DNA from: Nocardioides sp. Root240
GTDB taxonomy: Bacteria; Actinomycetota; Actinomycetes; Propionibacteriales; Nocardioidaceae
DNA length: 64,000 bases
Direction of reading: 5' to 3'
Assembly: GCF_001428825.1 (NCBI RefSeq)
Contig: NZ_LMIT01000002.1
Span: forward strand, 726,900 to 790,899
In this document: in pieces, positions 9,900 through 21,513 of the stretch
Layout of the letters: every line of letters starts with the position of its first letter
Numbering within the stretch: position 1 is the first letter of the stretch
The notes under the pieces: generated by a model
Seen by the model: only the letters and a program-made list of their open reading frames with translations
What the model was told of the DNA's origin: nothing
Database searches by the model: none
Made by a program: the position numbers and the translations under genes

Positions 9900-10545
9900 T
9901 GTAGCGGCGGTACTGCCGGGCGCCGATCGTCCGCAGCACCAGCCGCACCGGGGCGGGCAGCTGTGCCAACATCTGGTCACGCTCGTCGGCGTCCGCGTCC
10001 TCGAGGATCGCACCGAACATCAGCGGCAGCTGCCTGAAGCTCATCGCTTCGCGGCCGTGCTCACCGAGGCTCTGCCACTCCTCGACGGTGATGTGGCGGG
10101 CGACGAGGGGCAGGATCTCCCGCTCCTCGAGGTCGAGGTGCTCGAACAACGCCGTGGCCAGCCCCTCGACCAGCTGCGCCACCTGCTCGCCACCGAGGGC
10201 GGTCGGGGCCTTCGCCCACGCGGTCGCCAGCGTCCGTACCTCCTCGGTGCGGCCGTCGACGACCTCGTGCTGGCGCTGCATGGTCTCGACCAGGTCCGAC
10301 GACGGCGCGGCCCGCACGTGGAGCAGCGGCCACAGCACGGCGTCCTCCCCGGTGTGGTGCATGTGCAGGCCGTCGAGGATCAGCGCGAGGTGCTCGGCGA
10401 CGAGGCCGGCGCGGGCGGCGTCACCCTCGGCGACGCGTCGTACCAGGCGGGGCAGGGCGGTGAGCTCCCTGCGGAACACACGGTGGACGACAACCATCTC
10501 GTGCACGTTCGGTCGCTGCTGCAGGGCGCTGGTGGTGGGGTTCAT
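9877..10545 (-). CDS. Hemerythrin-domain protein
   Basis: Di-iron oxygen- or redox-binding protein of 222 residues. The hemerythrin fold is indicated by spaced histidines and acids: His15, His21, the HMHHTGED segment, QRQHE and FEHLDLEEREI. The last 60 residues are an uncharacterised tail common in actinobacterial homologues. The ATG is chosen because CGAGGAGAACC precedes it at good spacing. A role in oxygen, NO or oxidative-stress sensing is inferred from the family only. Confidence 0.88.
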   Translation of the reverse strand: MNPTTSALQQRPNVHEMVVVHRVFRRELTALPRLVRRVAEGDAARAGLVAEHLALILDGLHMHHTGEDAVLWPLLHVRAAPSSDLVETMQRQHEVVDGRTEEVRTLATAWAKAPTALGGEQVAQLVEGLATALFEHLDLEEREILPLVARHITVEEWQSLGEHGREAMSFRQLPLMFGAILEDADADERDQMLAQLPAPVRLVLRTIGARQYRRYINRVRVA

Positions 10546-10729
10546 CGGTTCTCCTCGGTCGGTCTCTCGGGACTCCACCAGCGTCGCCGCGCCGGCCCGA
10601 CCGCTCCCAGCCACGCGACCCCCACACTGCCCCCACAGTCAGCCGCTGTGGCTGTCCGCCGCGTTCCTCGATCCCCACGATCGAGGAGCACGGCGACCAC
10701 CCGGGCCGCCCTCGCACCAGGAGCCACCG

Positions 10730-11170
10730 ATGCCCGCCACGCCCCGCGTCCTCGCCGCCGCCTTCACGCTGTCGGCCGTCCACACGGTCTACGCCGACCT
10801 CGCCGGCATCGCGGACCCGACCTTCACGCCGACGACCCCCACGACCTGGCTGTTCTACGCCGTCGGCTTCGGCTCGGTCTGGCTGGCCCGCCGGCCAGGT
10901 CGCACGGCCCAGCTCAGCCTGCTGGCCTACCTCGCGATGCTGCTCGGCGTGAGCGTCTTCTACTACCCGACGACGTTCACGGTCGAGAAGCAGACCGTGT
11001 TCGGGTGGTTCGAGAACGACGTGTACGTCGGGCTGCTGATGATCGCGGCGTACCTCACGCTCGCCCGACTCACGCTGGCGGAGGCCCCAGGATCTCCTGC
11101 CCACCCGCGACCGCGGCCGCGGCGAGTGCTTCCATCGTCACCTCCCAGCCGTCCGGGCGTGGGTCGGTGA
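10730..11170 (+). CDS. Small membrane protein, unknown function
   Basis: The 146-residue product has about four hydrophobic helices (AAAFTLSAVHTVYADL, TWLFYAVGFGSVWLA, LLAYLAMLLGVSVFYY, VYVGLLMIAAYLTLA) and a basic, proline-rich tail. No family is recognised. The ATG is preceded by CAGGAGCCACC. The final 100 nt overlap the convergent cupin gene; the tail encoded there may be poorly constrained, so the overlap is the least certain part. Confidence 0.6.
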   Translation: MPATPRVLAAAFTLSAVHTVYADLAGIADPTFTPTTPTTWLFYAVGFGSVWLARRPGRTAQLSLLAYLAMLLGVSVFYYPTTFTVEKQTVFGWFENDVYVGLLMIAAYLTLARLTLAEAPGSPAHPRPRPRRVLPSSPPSRPGVGR

Positions 11171-11540
11171 CCCGTCGCCCGGCCCCACGGAAGAAGCCCT
11201 CCATGCCGCTGGGTGTGCAGATCGTGAGCAGGTCGACCTCAGGAGCGTCGAAGCGGTAGGCGTGCGGGACGTCCCGCGGCAGGAAGACGGCACCGCCCTC
11301 CCCCACCTCGTGGCGGGCGTCGCCGACCCAGAAGGTGCCGTGCCCCTTCAGGACGACGAACATCTCGTCCTCCTTGCGGTGCACGTGCAGCGGCGCCGCC
11401 GAGCCGGCGCCGAGGCTGCTGCGGACCACCGTCACCTGGCCGGCGGGCTGGTCGCCGTCGAGCAGGATCTGGAGCTCGTGGCCACCGATCCACTCGATGC
11501 GGTCGTGATCGGCCGCCTGGGCGATGTAGGCGAGGCTCAT
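11070..11540 (-). CDS. Cupin-domain protein (quercetinase-like)
   Basis: A 156-residue single cupin. Motif 1 is PLHVHRKEDEMFVVLKG, with His-His-Glu metal ligands; motif 2 is LPRDVPHAYR. It resembles small quercetin 2,3-dioxygenase-type cupins, but the substrate is not shown. The internal ATG preceded by AGGAGGAGA is taken as the start. It is divergent from a TetR-family gene across 65 nt containing an inverted repeat, so that regulator probably controls it. Confidence 0.83.
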   Translation of the reverse strand: MSLAYIAQAADHDRIEWIGGHELQILLDGDQPAGQVTVVRSSLGAGSAAPLHVHRKEDEMFVVLKGHGTFWVGDARHEVGEGGAVFLPRDVPHAYRFDAPEVDLLTICTPSGMEGFFRGAGRRVTDPRPDGWEVTMEALAAAAVAGGQEILGPPPA

Positions 11541-11566
11541 CGCGATCTCCTCCTGCATTTGGCTTA

Positions 11567-11597
11567 CCTATCGTCTAACGAATAACTCGACGGTAGG
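11567..11597. promoter_or_regulatory. Candidate TetR operator between cupin and tetR
   Basis: Inverted repeat with half-sites CCTATCGTC (11567-11575) and GACGGTAGG (11589-11597), one mismatch, 13-nt spacer. The right half overlaps the TAGGCT -10 box of the leaderless tetR gene, the expected geometry for autorepression and control of the divergent cupin. Confidence 0.5.
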
Positions 11598-11605
11598 CTC
11601 CGGTC

Positions 11606-12232
11606 ATGGCGGACGTCAAGAAGCGCGCGTACCACTCGCCGCTGCGCAGCGGGCAGGCGCAGGAGTCACGCGCGGCCGTCCTGCGGGCAGCACGCGAGCT
11701 CTTCGTCGAGCAGGGGTACGGCGCCACGACCATCGAGCAGGTCGCCGCTCGCGCCGGCGTCAGCAAGCCCACCGTCTTCACCGCCGTCGGCAACAAGGTC
11801 ACCCTGCTCAAGGTGGTCCGCGACGTGGCGATGACGGGTGACGACGAGCCTCGAGCGGTCACCGACCGAGAAGACGTGGCCGCGATCGCGGCGGCCGGCG
11901 ACCTCGACCGTGCGGTGGCGCTGACGGCTCGCCACATCGCTGACGTCAACGGCCGCGCCCACGGCGTCCACGAGGTCATCCGCGGAGCGTCCGGGACCGA
12001 CCCGGCCGTCGCCGAGCTGTGGGAGGCCGTCGAGAACCAGCGCCACATCGGGGCCGGCCACCTCCTCGAGCGGCTCCAGGTCCGGCCCACAGTGCCGCGC
12101 AAGCAGGCGCAGGACCGGCTGTGGCTGCTGATGGCGACCGACACCTACCACCGGCTGGTGGCCGTCCGGGGCTGGTCGCCGGCGGCCTACGAGCGCTGGC
12201 TGACCGCGGAGATCCGGGCGCTGTTCCCCTGA
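11606..12232 (+). CDS. TetR/AcrR-family transcriptional regulator
   Basis: A 208-residue regulator with an N-terminal HTH (about 20-65): SRAAVLRAARELFVEQGYGATTIEQVAARAGVSKPTVF shows the TetR signature. The C-terminal ligand domain is helical and not assignable. TAGGCT ends 6 nt before the ATG, so the mRNA is probably leaderless. It is divergent from the cupin gene and likely represses it and itself through the inverted repeat in the shared intergenic region. Confidence 0.88.
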   Translation: MADVKKRAYHSPLRSGQAQESRAAVLRAARELFVEQGYGATTIEQVAARAGVSKPTVFTAVGNKVTLLKVVRDVAMTGDDEPRAVTDREDVAAIAAAGDLDRAVALTARHIADVNGRAHGVHEVIRGASGTDPAVAELWEAVENQRHIGAGHLLERLQVRPTVPRKQAQDRLWLLMATDTYHRLVAVRGWSPAAYERWLTAEIRALFP

Positions 12233-12239
12233 CGCACAA

Positions 12240-12269
12240 CGGCTGCCGACTCGTTCGAGCCGACAGCCG
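12240..12269. terminator. Bidirectional hairpin between tetR and metH
   Basis: Arms CGGCTGCCGACTCG and CGAGCCGACAGCCG flank a 2-nt centre and pair over 14 positions with two imperfect pairs. It lies between the convergent 3' ends of tetR and metH. No T-run follows, as is usual in high-GC actinobacteria. Confidence 0.6.
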
Positions 12270-12287
12270 CTGCGGGAGACCGGGAGC

Positions 12288-16010
<3,723 letters not shown>

Positions 16011-16029
16011 GAGTGGTCCTCCCAGTGTC

Positions 16030-16093
16030 GGAAGGCGTCCTTGGAGCTTCGCCGAGCGTGGCGGACCGCGGGTCCGTTGCAACGCCTCTCGGC
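16030..16093 (-). promoter_or_regulatory. S-adenosylhomocysteine (SAH) riboswitch upstream of metH
   Basis: Read on the minus strand, P1 is GCCGAG (16093-16088) with CTCGGC (16056-16051). Next to P1, AGGCGT (16087-16082) pairs perfectly with ACGCCT (16038-16033) outside P1, giving the pseudoknot that defines this class. TGCAAC follows the first strand as in the SAH consensus, and the variable hairpin is CGGACC/GGTCCG. The element begins about 9 nt after a TAACAT box and ends just before the GGGAGG ribosome site of metH. SAH riboswitches are known ON switches for SAH-recycling genes including metH. One core position differs (CCACG where CCAGG is usual). Confidence 0.75.
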
Positions 16094-16101
16094 TGGTGCA
16101 C

Positions 16102-16107
16102 ATGTTA
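16102..16107 (-). promoter_or_regulatory. Predicted metH -10 box
   Basis: TAACAT on the minus strand puts the transcription start near 16095, at the first base of the SAH riboswitch, giving a leader of about 85 nt. Confidence 0.55.
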
Positions 16108-16135
16108 CTCGTGCTTTCCTGACTAGGCTGGAGAA

Positions 16136-16984
16136 GTGATGGAGATCGAGACGGTCACCGGACTCGTCCGGCCGGTGGTCATCGCTGCGTTCGAGGGCTG
16201 GAACGACGCCGCCGAGTCGGCGACGGCCGTGGTGGACCACCTGATGAAGGTCTGGGACGCGCGCGTGGTCGCCGCGATCGACCCCGAGGAGTTCTACGAC
16301 TTCCAGGTCAACCGGCCCACCGTCGGCATCGACGAGAACGGCTTCCGGAAGCTGACCTGGCCCAGCACCCACGTCTCCGTGGCCTCTCCCCCGGCGCTGG
16401 ACCGCGACGTGATCCTGATCCGCGGGATCGAGCCGAACATGAAGTGGCGCCAGTTCAGCACCGAGCTGCTCGACGTCATCGACCAGCTCGGCGGCGAGAT
16501 GCTGGTGACCCTCGGCGCGCTGCTCTCCGACAGCCCCCACACCCGCCCGATCCCCGTCTCCGGCTCCTCGACCGAGCCGGACCTCATGGAGCGGCTCGAC
16601 CTCGAGCAGTCGACGTACGAGGGGCCGACGGGGATCGTCGGCGTCCTCCAGGACGCCTGCACGACCGTCGACCTGCCCGCCGTGTCGTACTGGGCCGCCG
16701 TCCCCCACTACGTCGCCCAGCCGCCCTGCCCCAAGGCGACGCTGGCGCTGCTGAGCCGGCTGGAGGACTTCTTCGAGACCCCGATCCCGCTCGGCGACCT
16801 CCCCGAGGAGGCGCGGGCGTGGGAGCGCGGCGTCGACGAGCTCGCCGAGGAGGACGAGGACATCGCCGACTACGTCCGCTCGCTGGAGGAGTCGCGTGAC
16901 ACCGCCGACCTGCCCGAGGCGTCGGGCGAGGCGATCGCGCGGGAGTTCGAGCGGTACCTCAAGCGGCGGGGCGAGGACGACTGA
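16136..16984 (+). CDS. PAC2-family protein (proteasome-assembly-chaperone-like)
   Basis: A 282-residue protein of the PAC2 family, which in actinobacteria is conserved beside metH (Rv2125 in M. tuberculosis). Visible family features are the N-terminal [18 protein letters not shown], the [13 protein letters not shown] segment and the [20 protein letters not shown] region. An acidic tail ([12 protein letters not shown]) ends the protein. The function is not established; the name derives from eukaryotic proteasome chaperones. TAGGCT ends exactly 6 nt before the GTG, favouring that start over the ATG one codon later. Its 3' end faces mshC across a composite palindromic repeat. Confidence 0.9.
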   Translation: MMEIETVTGLVRPVVIAAFEGWNDAAESATAVVDHLMKVWDARVVAAIDPEEFYDFQVNRPTVGIDENGFRKLTWPSTHVSVASPPALDRDVILIRGIEPNMKWRQFSTELLDVIDQLGGEMLVTLGALLSDSPHTRPIPVSGSSTEPDLMERLDLEQSTYEGPTGIVGVLQDACTTVDLPAVSYWAAVPHYVAQPPCPKATLALLSRLEDFFETPIPLGDLPEEARAWERGVDELAEEDEDIADYVRSLEESRDTADLPEASGEAIAREFERYLKRRGEDD

Positions 16985-17011
16985 CGGTCGTCTGTCGTCG
17001 GCCGGAACTGT

Positions 17012-17071
17012 TGCGGTTTGGTCCCAAACCGCAACAATTCGGGCCCGCGGGCTGCAGTTCGTGCCCAATCG
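17012..17071 (+). repeat. Composite palindromic repeat, copy 2 (60 nt)
   Basis: Hairpin unit at 17012-17033 (arms TGCGGTTTGG / CCAAACCGCA, centre TC; flanks extend the pairing to 13 nt), a 19-nt spacer containing CGGGCCCG, then a degenerate half-unit TGCAGTTCGTGCCCAATCG at 17053-17071. It lies between the convergent PAC2 and mshC genes and could terminate both. Confidence 0.9.
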
Positions 17072-17113
17072 AGGCCCCGCCGGCAGTGACCACCGCGGCC
17101 GAGGAGCCGTCGG

Positions 17114-18349
17114 CTACAGCGTGAGACCGAGCGCGGCGTCGAGCACCGGCAGGAGCGTGACCGCGGCGTCGGCGTCGCTGGTGTCGGCGAGGCCGTCGGT
17201 GCCGAGCGTGGCGGCGACCCAGCCGTCGATCGCGGCCGTGGCGCGAGGGGCGTCGAGGTCGTCGGCAAGGGCCGCGAGGATCTCCTCGACCACCGGGGCG
17301 GCGGGAGCGCCGGCACCGAGAGCGACGGCGCGGCGCCAGGTGGCGAGGTCGTCGACCGCGGTCCACAGCTGGTCGTCGGTCCACTCCCAGTCGGTGCGGT
17401 AGTGGTGGCGCAGAAGCGTCAGCCGGATGGCCATCGGGTCGATGTCGCTGTTGCGCAACGCGGAGACGAACACCAGGTTGCCGAGCGACTTCGACATCTT
17501 CTCGCCGTCGTAGGCCACCATCCCGGCGTGGGAGTAGACCTGCGCGAAGGGCTCGCCGGTCGCGACCTGCACGTGGCCGGCGCACATCTCGTGGTGCGGG
17601 AAGACGAGGTCGCTGCCACCGCCCTGGACGTCGAAGCGGCCACCGAGCTCCTGGAGTGCGATCGCGGCGCACTCGATGTGCCAGCCCGGCCGTCCCTTGC
17701 CCCACGGGCTGTCCCAGGACGGCTCGCCCTCGCGCTCACCGCGCCACACGACGCAGTCGAGCGGGTCCTTCTTGCCGGCGCGGTCCGGGTCGCCGCCGCG
17801 CTCGCCGAAGAAGCGCAGCATGGTGTCGCGGTCGTAGCCGGACTCCTCGCCGAAGGCGGCGTCGGCGCTGACCGAGAAGTACAGGTCGTCCTCGACGCGG
17901 TAGATCGCGCCGGCCTCCTCGAGCCGGGTGATCAGCTCGATGACCAGCGGGATCGACTCGACCGCCCCGATGTACGCCGCCGGCGGCAGCACGCGCAGCG
18001 CCTCCATGTCCTTGCGGAACAGTTCGGTCTCGCGCTCGGCGAGCTCGACCCAGTCGACGCCCACCTTCGTGGCGCGCTCGAGCAGCGGGTCGTCGACGTC
18101 GGTGACGTTCTGCACGAAGCGGACGTCGTGACCCGCCGCGCGCCAGGCGCGGTTGAGCAGGTCGAAGGCGACGTAGGTGTTGGCGTGACCGATGTGCGTG
18201 GCGTCGTAGGGCGTGATGCCGCAGACGTACAGGCGCGCCGCACCGTCCGGCGTCGTCTCGACGGGACCGCCCGTGGCGGTGTCGTGGAGGACGACGGGAG
18301 GGCCGGTCACCGGGAGCACCGGGATCCCCGGGGCGTTCCATGCGCGCAT
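17114..18349 (-). CDS. mshC: Mycothiol ligase: L-cysteine:1D-myo-inosityl 2-amino-2-deoxy-alpha-D-glucopyranoside ligase
   Basis: ATP-dependent ligation of cysteine to GlcN-Ins, the penultimate step of mycothiol synthesis. The 411-residue protein is a class I cysteinyl-tRNA-synthetase relative: [17 protein letters not shown] carries the HIGH motif and KMSKSLGN the KMSKS loop. It lacks the long anticodon-binding tail of CysS and has the MshC-type C-terminus. TAGCAT ends 6 nt before the ATG (leaderless). It is the last of four minus-strand genes in the order phosphatase, DUF3090, SCO1664 family, mshC. Confidence 0.96.
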   Translation of the reverse strand: MRAWNAPGIPVLPVTGPPVVLHDTATGGPVETTPDGAARLYVCGITPYDATHIGHANTYVAFDLLNRAWRAAGHDVRFVQNVTDVDDPLLERATKVGVDWVELAERETELFRKDMEALRVLPPAAYIGAVESIPLVIELITRLEEAGAIYRVEDDLYFSVSADAAFGEESGYDRDTMLRFFGERGGDPDRAGKKDPLDCVVWRGEREGEPSWDSPWGKGRPGWHIECAAIALQELGGRFDVQGGGSDLVFPHHEMCAGHVQVATGEPFAQVYSHAGMVAYDGEKMSKSLGNLVFVSALRNSDIDPMAIRLTLLRHHYRTDWEWTDDQLWTAVDDLATWRRAVALGAGAPAAPVVEEILAALADDLDAPRATAAIDGWVAATLGTDGLADTSDADAAVTLLPVLDAALGLTL

Positions 18350-18372
18350 GCGCTGATGCTAGTTGGTGCCCC

Positions 18373-19107
18373 TCAGAAGGGCGGCCACGGGATCGGCGGC
18401 CACCCTCCGTGGGGGCCGGGGAGAACGCCGGCTGCCAGCAGTCTCTCGGTACGACGCTCGAGCGCCGCGATCTCGTGCTGGGTGAGGTGGAACCCCAGCT
18501 CGTCGCCGAGGCTGCCGCGGATCGCGCCCAGAAGCCGGGTCACGACCTCGGTCTCCTCGTCGGTCAGCGGGGTGCCGGCCCAGCCCCACAGCACGGTGCG
18601 CAGCTTGGGCTCGTGGTGGAAGGCGATGCCGTGGTCCACCCCGTGCCGGTGGCCGTCGGGCATCGCCAGCACGTGGCCGCCCTTGCGGTCGGCGTTGTTG
18701 ACGACGACGTCGAAGACGGCGAGCCGCCGCAGCGCCGCGGTGTCCTCGTGGACCAACGTGACCGGGCGGTCGCGGTCGTCGAGGCCCTCCATGACCTCGA
18801 GCCAGCCCTGCGGCGTCGTACCGGACCGGACGAGGTCGACCGCATCCTGGTCGGGGTCGACCTCGCGCCACTCCTGGAGCATGCCGGGCCCGTGCGGGCC
18901 CTCGTCCCACCACGTGCGCGGCACGATGTCCCAGCCGCTGGCGGCGGAGACCAGGTGGGCCGCGACCTCACGGTCGGCGAGGGTGCCGTCGGGGAAGTCC
19001 CACAGCGGGCGCTCGCCGGAGACCGGCTTGTAGACGATCTCCGTGCCGTCGAGGTCGGCGAGGAAGGTGGCGTTCGAGGCCGGCATGATCCGGCCCTTGA
19101 TGATCAT
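18373..19107 (-). CDS. SCO1664-family protein (PI3/PI4-kinase-like fold)
   Basis: A 244-residue member of a family found with mshC throughout actinobacteria (Rv2133c-like position). Kinase-like pieces are EIVYKPVSGERPLWDF (nucleotide-binding lysine), VFDVVVNNADRKGGHVL (catalytic Asn-Asp region) and HGVDHGIAFHHEPKLRTVLWGW. No substrate is established. Its ATG overlaps the TGA of the DUF3090 gene (ATGA), so the two are translationally coupled, and it ends 23 nt before mshC. Confidence 0.88.
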   Translation of the reverse strand: MIIKGRIMPASNATFLADLDGTEIVYKPVSGERPLWDFPDGTLADREVAAHLVSAASGWDIVPRTWWDEGPHGPGMLQEWREVDPDQDAVDLVRSGTTPQGWLEVMEGLDDRDRPVTLVHEDTAALRRLAVFDVVVNNADRKGGHVLAMPDGHRHGVDHGIAFHHEPKLRTVLWGWAGTPLTDEETEVVTRLLGAIRGSLGDELGFHLTQHEIAALERRTERLLAAGVLPGPHGGWPPIPWPPF

Positions 19108-19658
19108 GGGTCGCGGCGCTTGAACCCGTTGGCTCGCACGCACAGGTGGCCCTCGGGGTCGATCGGCTGGCCGCAGAACGGGCACGAGGGCCGTCCGGCA
19201 CCGATGACCGCCTCGGCCCGCTTCACGAACGCCCGCGCCTGGCCGGGCTCGAGCCGCACCAGGAGCATCTCGTCGGGCTCGGCGCCGTCCGCCAGCTCAG
19301 CGGGCTCCTCGCCGACCGGGAACACCTCGATCACGACGCGCTCGTCGGCGGGGTCCCACGACAGCGTCATCGTGCCCGCGCGGAACTCCTCCTCGATCGG
19401 CTGGGTCAGGGGCGCGTCGTCGGCGAGACCGAAGGGCGCGATCGCGGGAATGACGCCCTGCGTGTTGCCGTCGGCGATCACCTCGTCGAGCAGCTCGTCG
19501 ACGCGCTCCGCGAGCGCGGCCACCTGCTGCTTCTCCAGCGCCACCGACACGATGCGGGCACCGGCAGTGGCCTGGAGGAAGAAGGTCCGGCTGCCCGGCT
19601 CGCCGACGGTTCCGGCGACGAAGCGCTCGGGCGGGTCGAATCCGTGGACGATCGGCAT
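19104..19658 (-). CDS. DUF3090-family protein with zinc-ribbon tail
   Basis: A 184-residue actinobacterial protein of unknown function. The N-terminus MPIVHGFDPPERFVAGTVGEPGSRTFFLQA is the DUF3090 signature. The C-terminus CPFCGQPIDPEGHLC looks like a small metal-binding ribbon. The start is placed at the ATG 7 nt after TAGGCT rather than further upstream. It overlaps the SCO1664-family gene by 4 nt. The conserved neighbourhood links it to mshC, but no biochemical role is known. Confidence 0.88.
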   Translation of the reverse strand: MPIVHGFDPPERFVAGTVGEPGSRTFFLQATAGARIVSVALEKQQVAALAERVDELLDEVIADGNTQGVIPAIAPFGLADDAPLTQPIEEEFRAGTMTLSWDPADERVVIEVFPVGEEPAELADGAEPDEMLLVRLEPGQARAFVKRAEAVIGAGRPSCPFCGQPIDPEGHLCVRANGFKRRDP

Positions 19659-19681
19659 GTCACCAAGCCTAGTCAGACCGG

Positions 19682-20383
19682 TCAGGCCGGACCGGAGCCG
19701 CCTCCGACGACGGCACCCTCGTCCTTCGGCGGCGCCTTCCGCAGCCATGACAGGTCGCCGTCGTGGGTGTTGGTCGCGAGCACGTAGGGCCGGTCGGCGG
19801 CGTAGCGGACCACCGAGATCGACGCCGGGTCGACGTTGATCCGCTGGAACAGGTCGAGGTGGAGGCCCAGCGCGTCGGCGAGCACCGACTTGATGATGTC
19901 GCCGTGGCTCACCGCGACCCAGACCGCGTCCGACCCGTGCTCAGCGGTGATCGCAGCGTCGAGGCGTCGTACGGCGGCCACGGCGCGGTGCTGCATGGCC
20001 ACCATCGACTCCCCACCCGGGAAGGTCACGGCCGAGGGCTGCTGCTGGACGGTGCGCCAGAGCGGCTCCTTGAGGAGCGTCTTGATCGCCTGGCCCTGCC
20101 AGTCGCCGTAGTCGCACTCCGCGAGCGCCTTCTCGGTCGTCGCGCGGGTGACCGGGTGGCCGGCACCGCGCTGGCCGTCGGCGACCGCCTTCGCGGTCTG
20201 CTTGCAGCGCTCCTGTGGACTGGTGACGAGGCGGACGACGGGCACCGCGGCGATCCGCGCCCCCGCCCGCGCCGCCTGCTCGGTGCCGAGCTCATCGAGG
20301 AGCACCCCCGGCGTACGTCCCGCGAGCAGCCCGGAGGCGTTCGCAGTGGTCCGCCCGTGACGCACCAGCAGCAGCGTTGCCAT
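19682..20383 (-). CDS. Histidine phosphatase-superfamily protein (phosphoglycerate-mutase-like)
   Basis: A 233-residue member of the branch of the histidine phosphatase superfamily that accompanies DUF3090 and mshC genes. The catalytic LLLVRHGRTTAN is at the N-terminus, with the second histidine in WVAVSHGDIIKSVLAD. Substrate unknown; some members are annotated as phosphomutases without proof. TAGGCT ends 7 nt before the ATG (leaderless). It is the first gene of the four-gene run ending in mshC and is divergent from corA. Confidence 0.9.
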   Translation of the reverse strand: MATLLLVRHGRTTANASGLLAGRTPGVLLDELGTEQAARAGARIAAVPVVRLVTSPQERCKQTAKAVADGQRGAGHPVTRATTEKALAECDYGDWQGQAIKTLLKEPLWRTVQQQPSAVTFPGGESMVAMQHRAVAAVRRLDAAITAEHGSDAVWVAVSHGDIIKSVLADALGLHLDLFQRINVDPASISVVRYAADRPYVLATNTHDGDLSWLRKAPPKDEGAVVGGGSGPA

Positions 20384-20432
20384 GGCGGCGAGCCTAGAGC
20401 AGCGGCGGTCACCCGCTGATTACCGTGGTGAC

Positions 20433-21413
20433 GTGATCGTCGACAGCGCCGTCTACCGCCACGGGGTCCGCCTCCCGGTCGACTGCTACCCGCACGACTA
20501 CTCCGCGTTGCGCCAAGCCGCCAGCCGCGACCACGACTTCGTGTGGGTCGGCCTCTACGAGCCCAGCCACATCGAGCTCTCCGAGATCGCCGAGGCCTTC
20601 GAGCTGCACCCCCTCGCCGTCGAGGACGCCGTCGTCGCCCACCAGCGCCCGAAGCTGGAGAAGTACGACAACAGCCTCTTCCTCGTCCTCAAGACGCTCT
20701 GGTACGTCGACGAGGACGACGCCGTCGAGACCGGCGAGATCAACGTCTTCATCGGCCCGGACTTCGTCATCACCGTCCGCCACGGCCGCGGTTCGGCTCT
20801 CAGCGACGCCCGCCACGCCCTCGAGCAGAAGCAAGCGGTCCTCGACCACGGCCCCTCCGCCGTCGTGTACGCCGTCTGCGACGCCGTCGTCGACGGCTAC
20901 ACCTCCGTGGTCGCCGAGCTGCAGGTCGACGTCGACGAGGTCGAGGCCTCCGTGTTCTCCGAGCAGCGCACAAACGACGGCAACCGCATCTACATCCTCA
21001 AGCGCGAGCTGTCCGAGGTACGACGCGCCGTGCTCCCGCTCCGCGAGCCGATGCGCCGCTTCGCCACCGGAGCCTCCGACCTCATCGAGGCCGAGGCCGG
21101 CCCCTTCTTCCGCGACGTCAGCGACCACCTCTCCCAGGCCGCCGACGAGATCGACACCCTCGACGGCCTGCTCTCGACCGCCTTCGACGCCCACCTGGCC
21201 CGCATCGGTGTCCAGCAGAACGACGACATGCGCAAGATCTCCGCGGGGGCGGCGCTGGTCGTCGTACCGACGTTGATCGCGGGGGTCTACGGCATGAACT
21301 TCACCCACATGCCCGAGCTGGACTGGACGCTGGGCTACCCGTTCGCGTTGCTGCTGATGATCGTCACCGTGGGTGGGCTGTGGGTGTTGTTCAAGCGGTC
21401 GGGCTGGTTCTGA
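20433..21413 (+). CDS. corA: CorA-family magnesium/cobalt transporter
   Basis: Pentameric inner-membrane channel for Mg2+ (and Co2+). The 326-residue protein has the large cytoplasmic alpha/beta plus long-helix domain and two C-terminal membrane helices, the first ending in the selectivity motif YGMNFTHMPE. It closes with the basic FKRSGWF tail. The GTG start lies 6 nt after TACCGT, so translation is probably leaderless. It converges on uppP across a composite palindromic repeat. Confidence 0.93.
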   Translation: MIVDSAVYRHGVRLPVDCYPHDYSALRQAASRDHDFVWVGLYEPSHIELSEIAEAFELHPLAVEDAVVAHQRPKLEKYDNSLFLVLKTLWYVDEDDAVETGEINVFIGPDFVITVRHGRGSALSDARHALEQKQAVLDHGPSAVVYAVCDAVVDGYTSVVAELQVDVDEVEASVFSEQRTNDGNRIYILKRELSEVRRAVLPLREPMRRFATGASDLIEAEAGPFFRDVSDHLSQAADEIDTLDGLLSTAFDAHLARIGVQQNDDMRKISAGAALVVVPTLIAGVYGMNFTHMPELDWTLGYPFALLLMIVTVGGLWVLFKRSGWF

Positions 21414-21442
21414 CGGGAGCTCCTCCCGCACACCGGGGGTGT

Positions 21443-21502
21443 TGCGGTTTGGTCCCAAACCGCAACATTTCGGGCTCCGGAGCTGCGGTTCGTGCCCAAT
21501 CG
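21443..21502 (+). repeat. Composite palindromic repeat, copy 3 (60 nt)
   Basis: Hairpin unit at 21443-21464 (arms TGCGGTTTGG / CCAAACCGCA, centre TC), a 19-nt spacer and half-unit TGCGGTTCGTGCCCAATCG at 21484-21502. Length and layout are identical to the copies at 17012 and 48151. It lies between the convergent corA and uppP genes. Confidence 0.9.
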
Positions 21503-21513
21503 GCGCGCCCGTC

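Noticed and set aside
7563..10013. 816-codon open frame antisense to the NB-ARC regulator
   Set aside because: No recognisable domain; the plus-strand gene has HTH, P-loop and TPR-like repeats.
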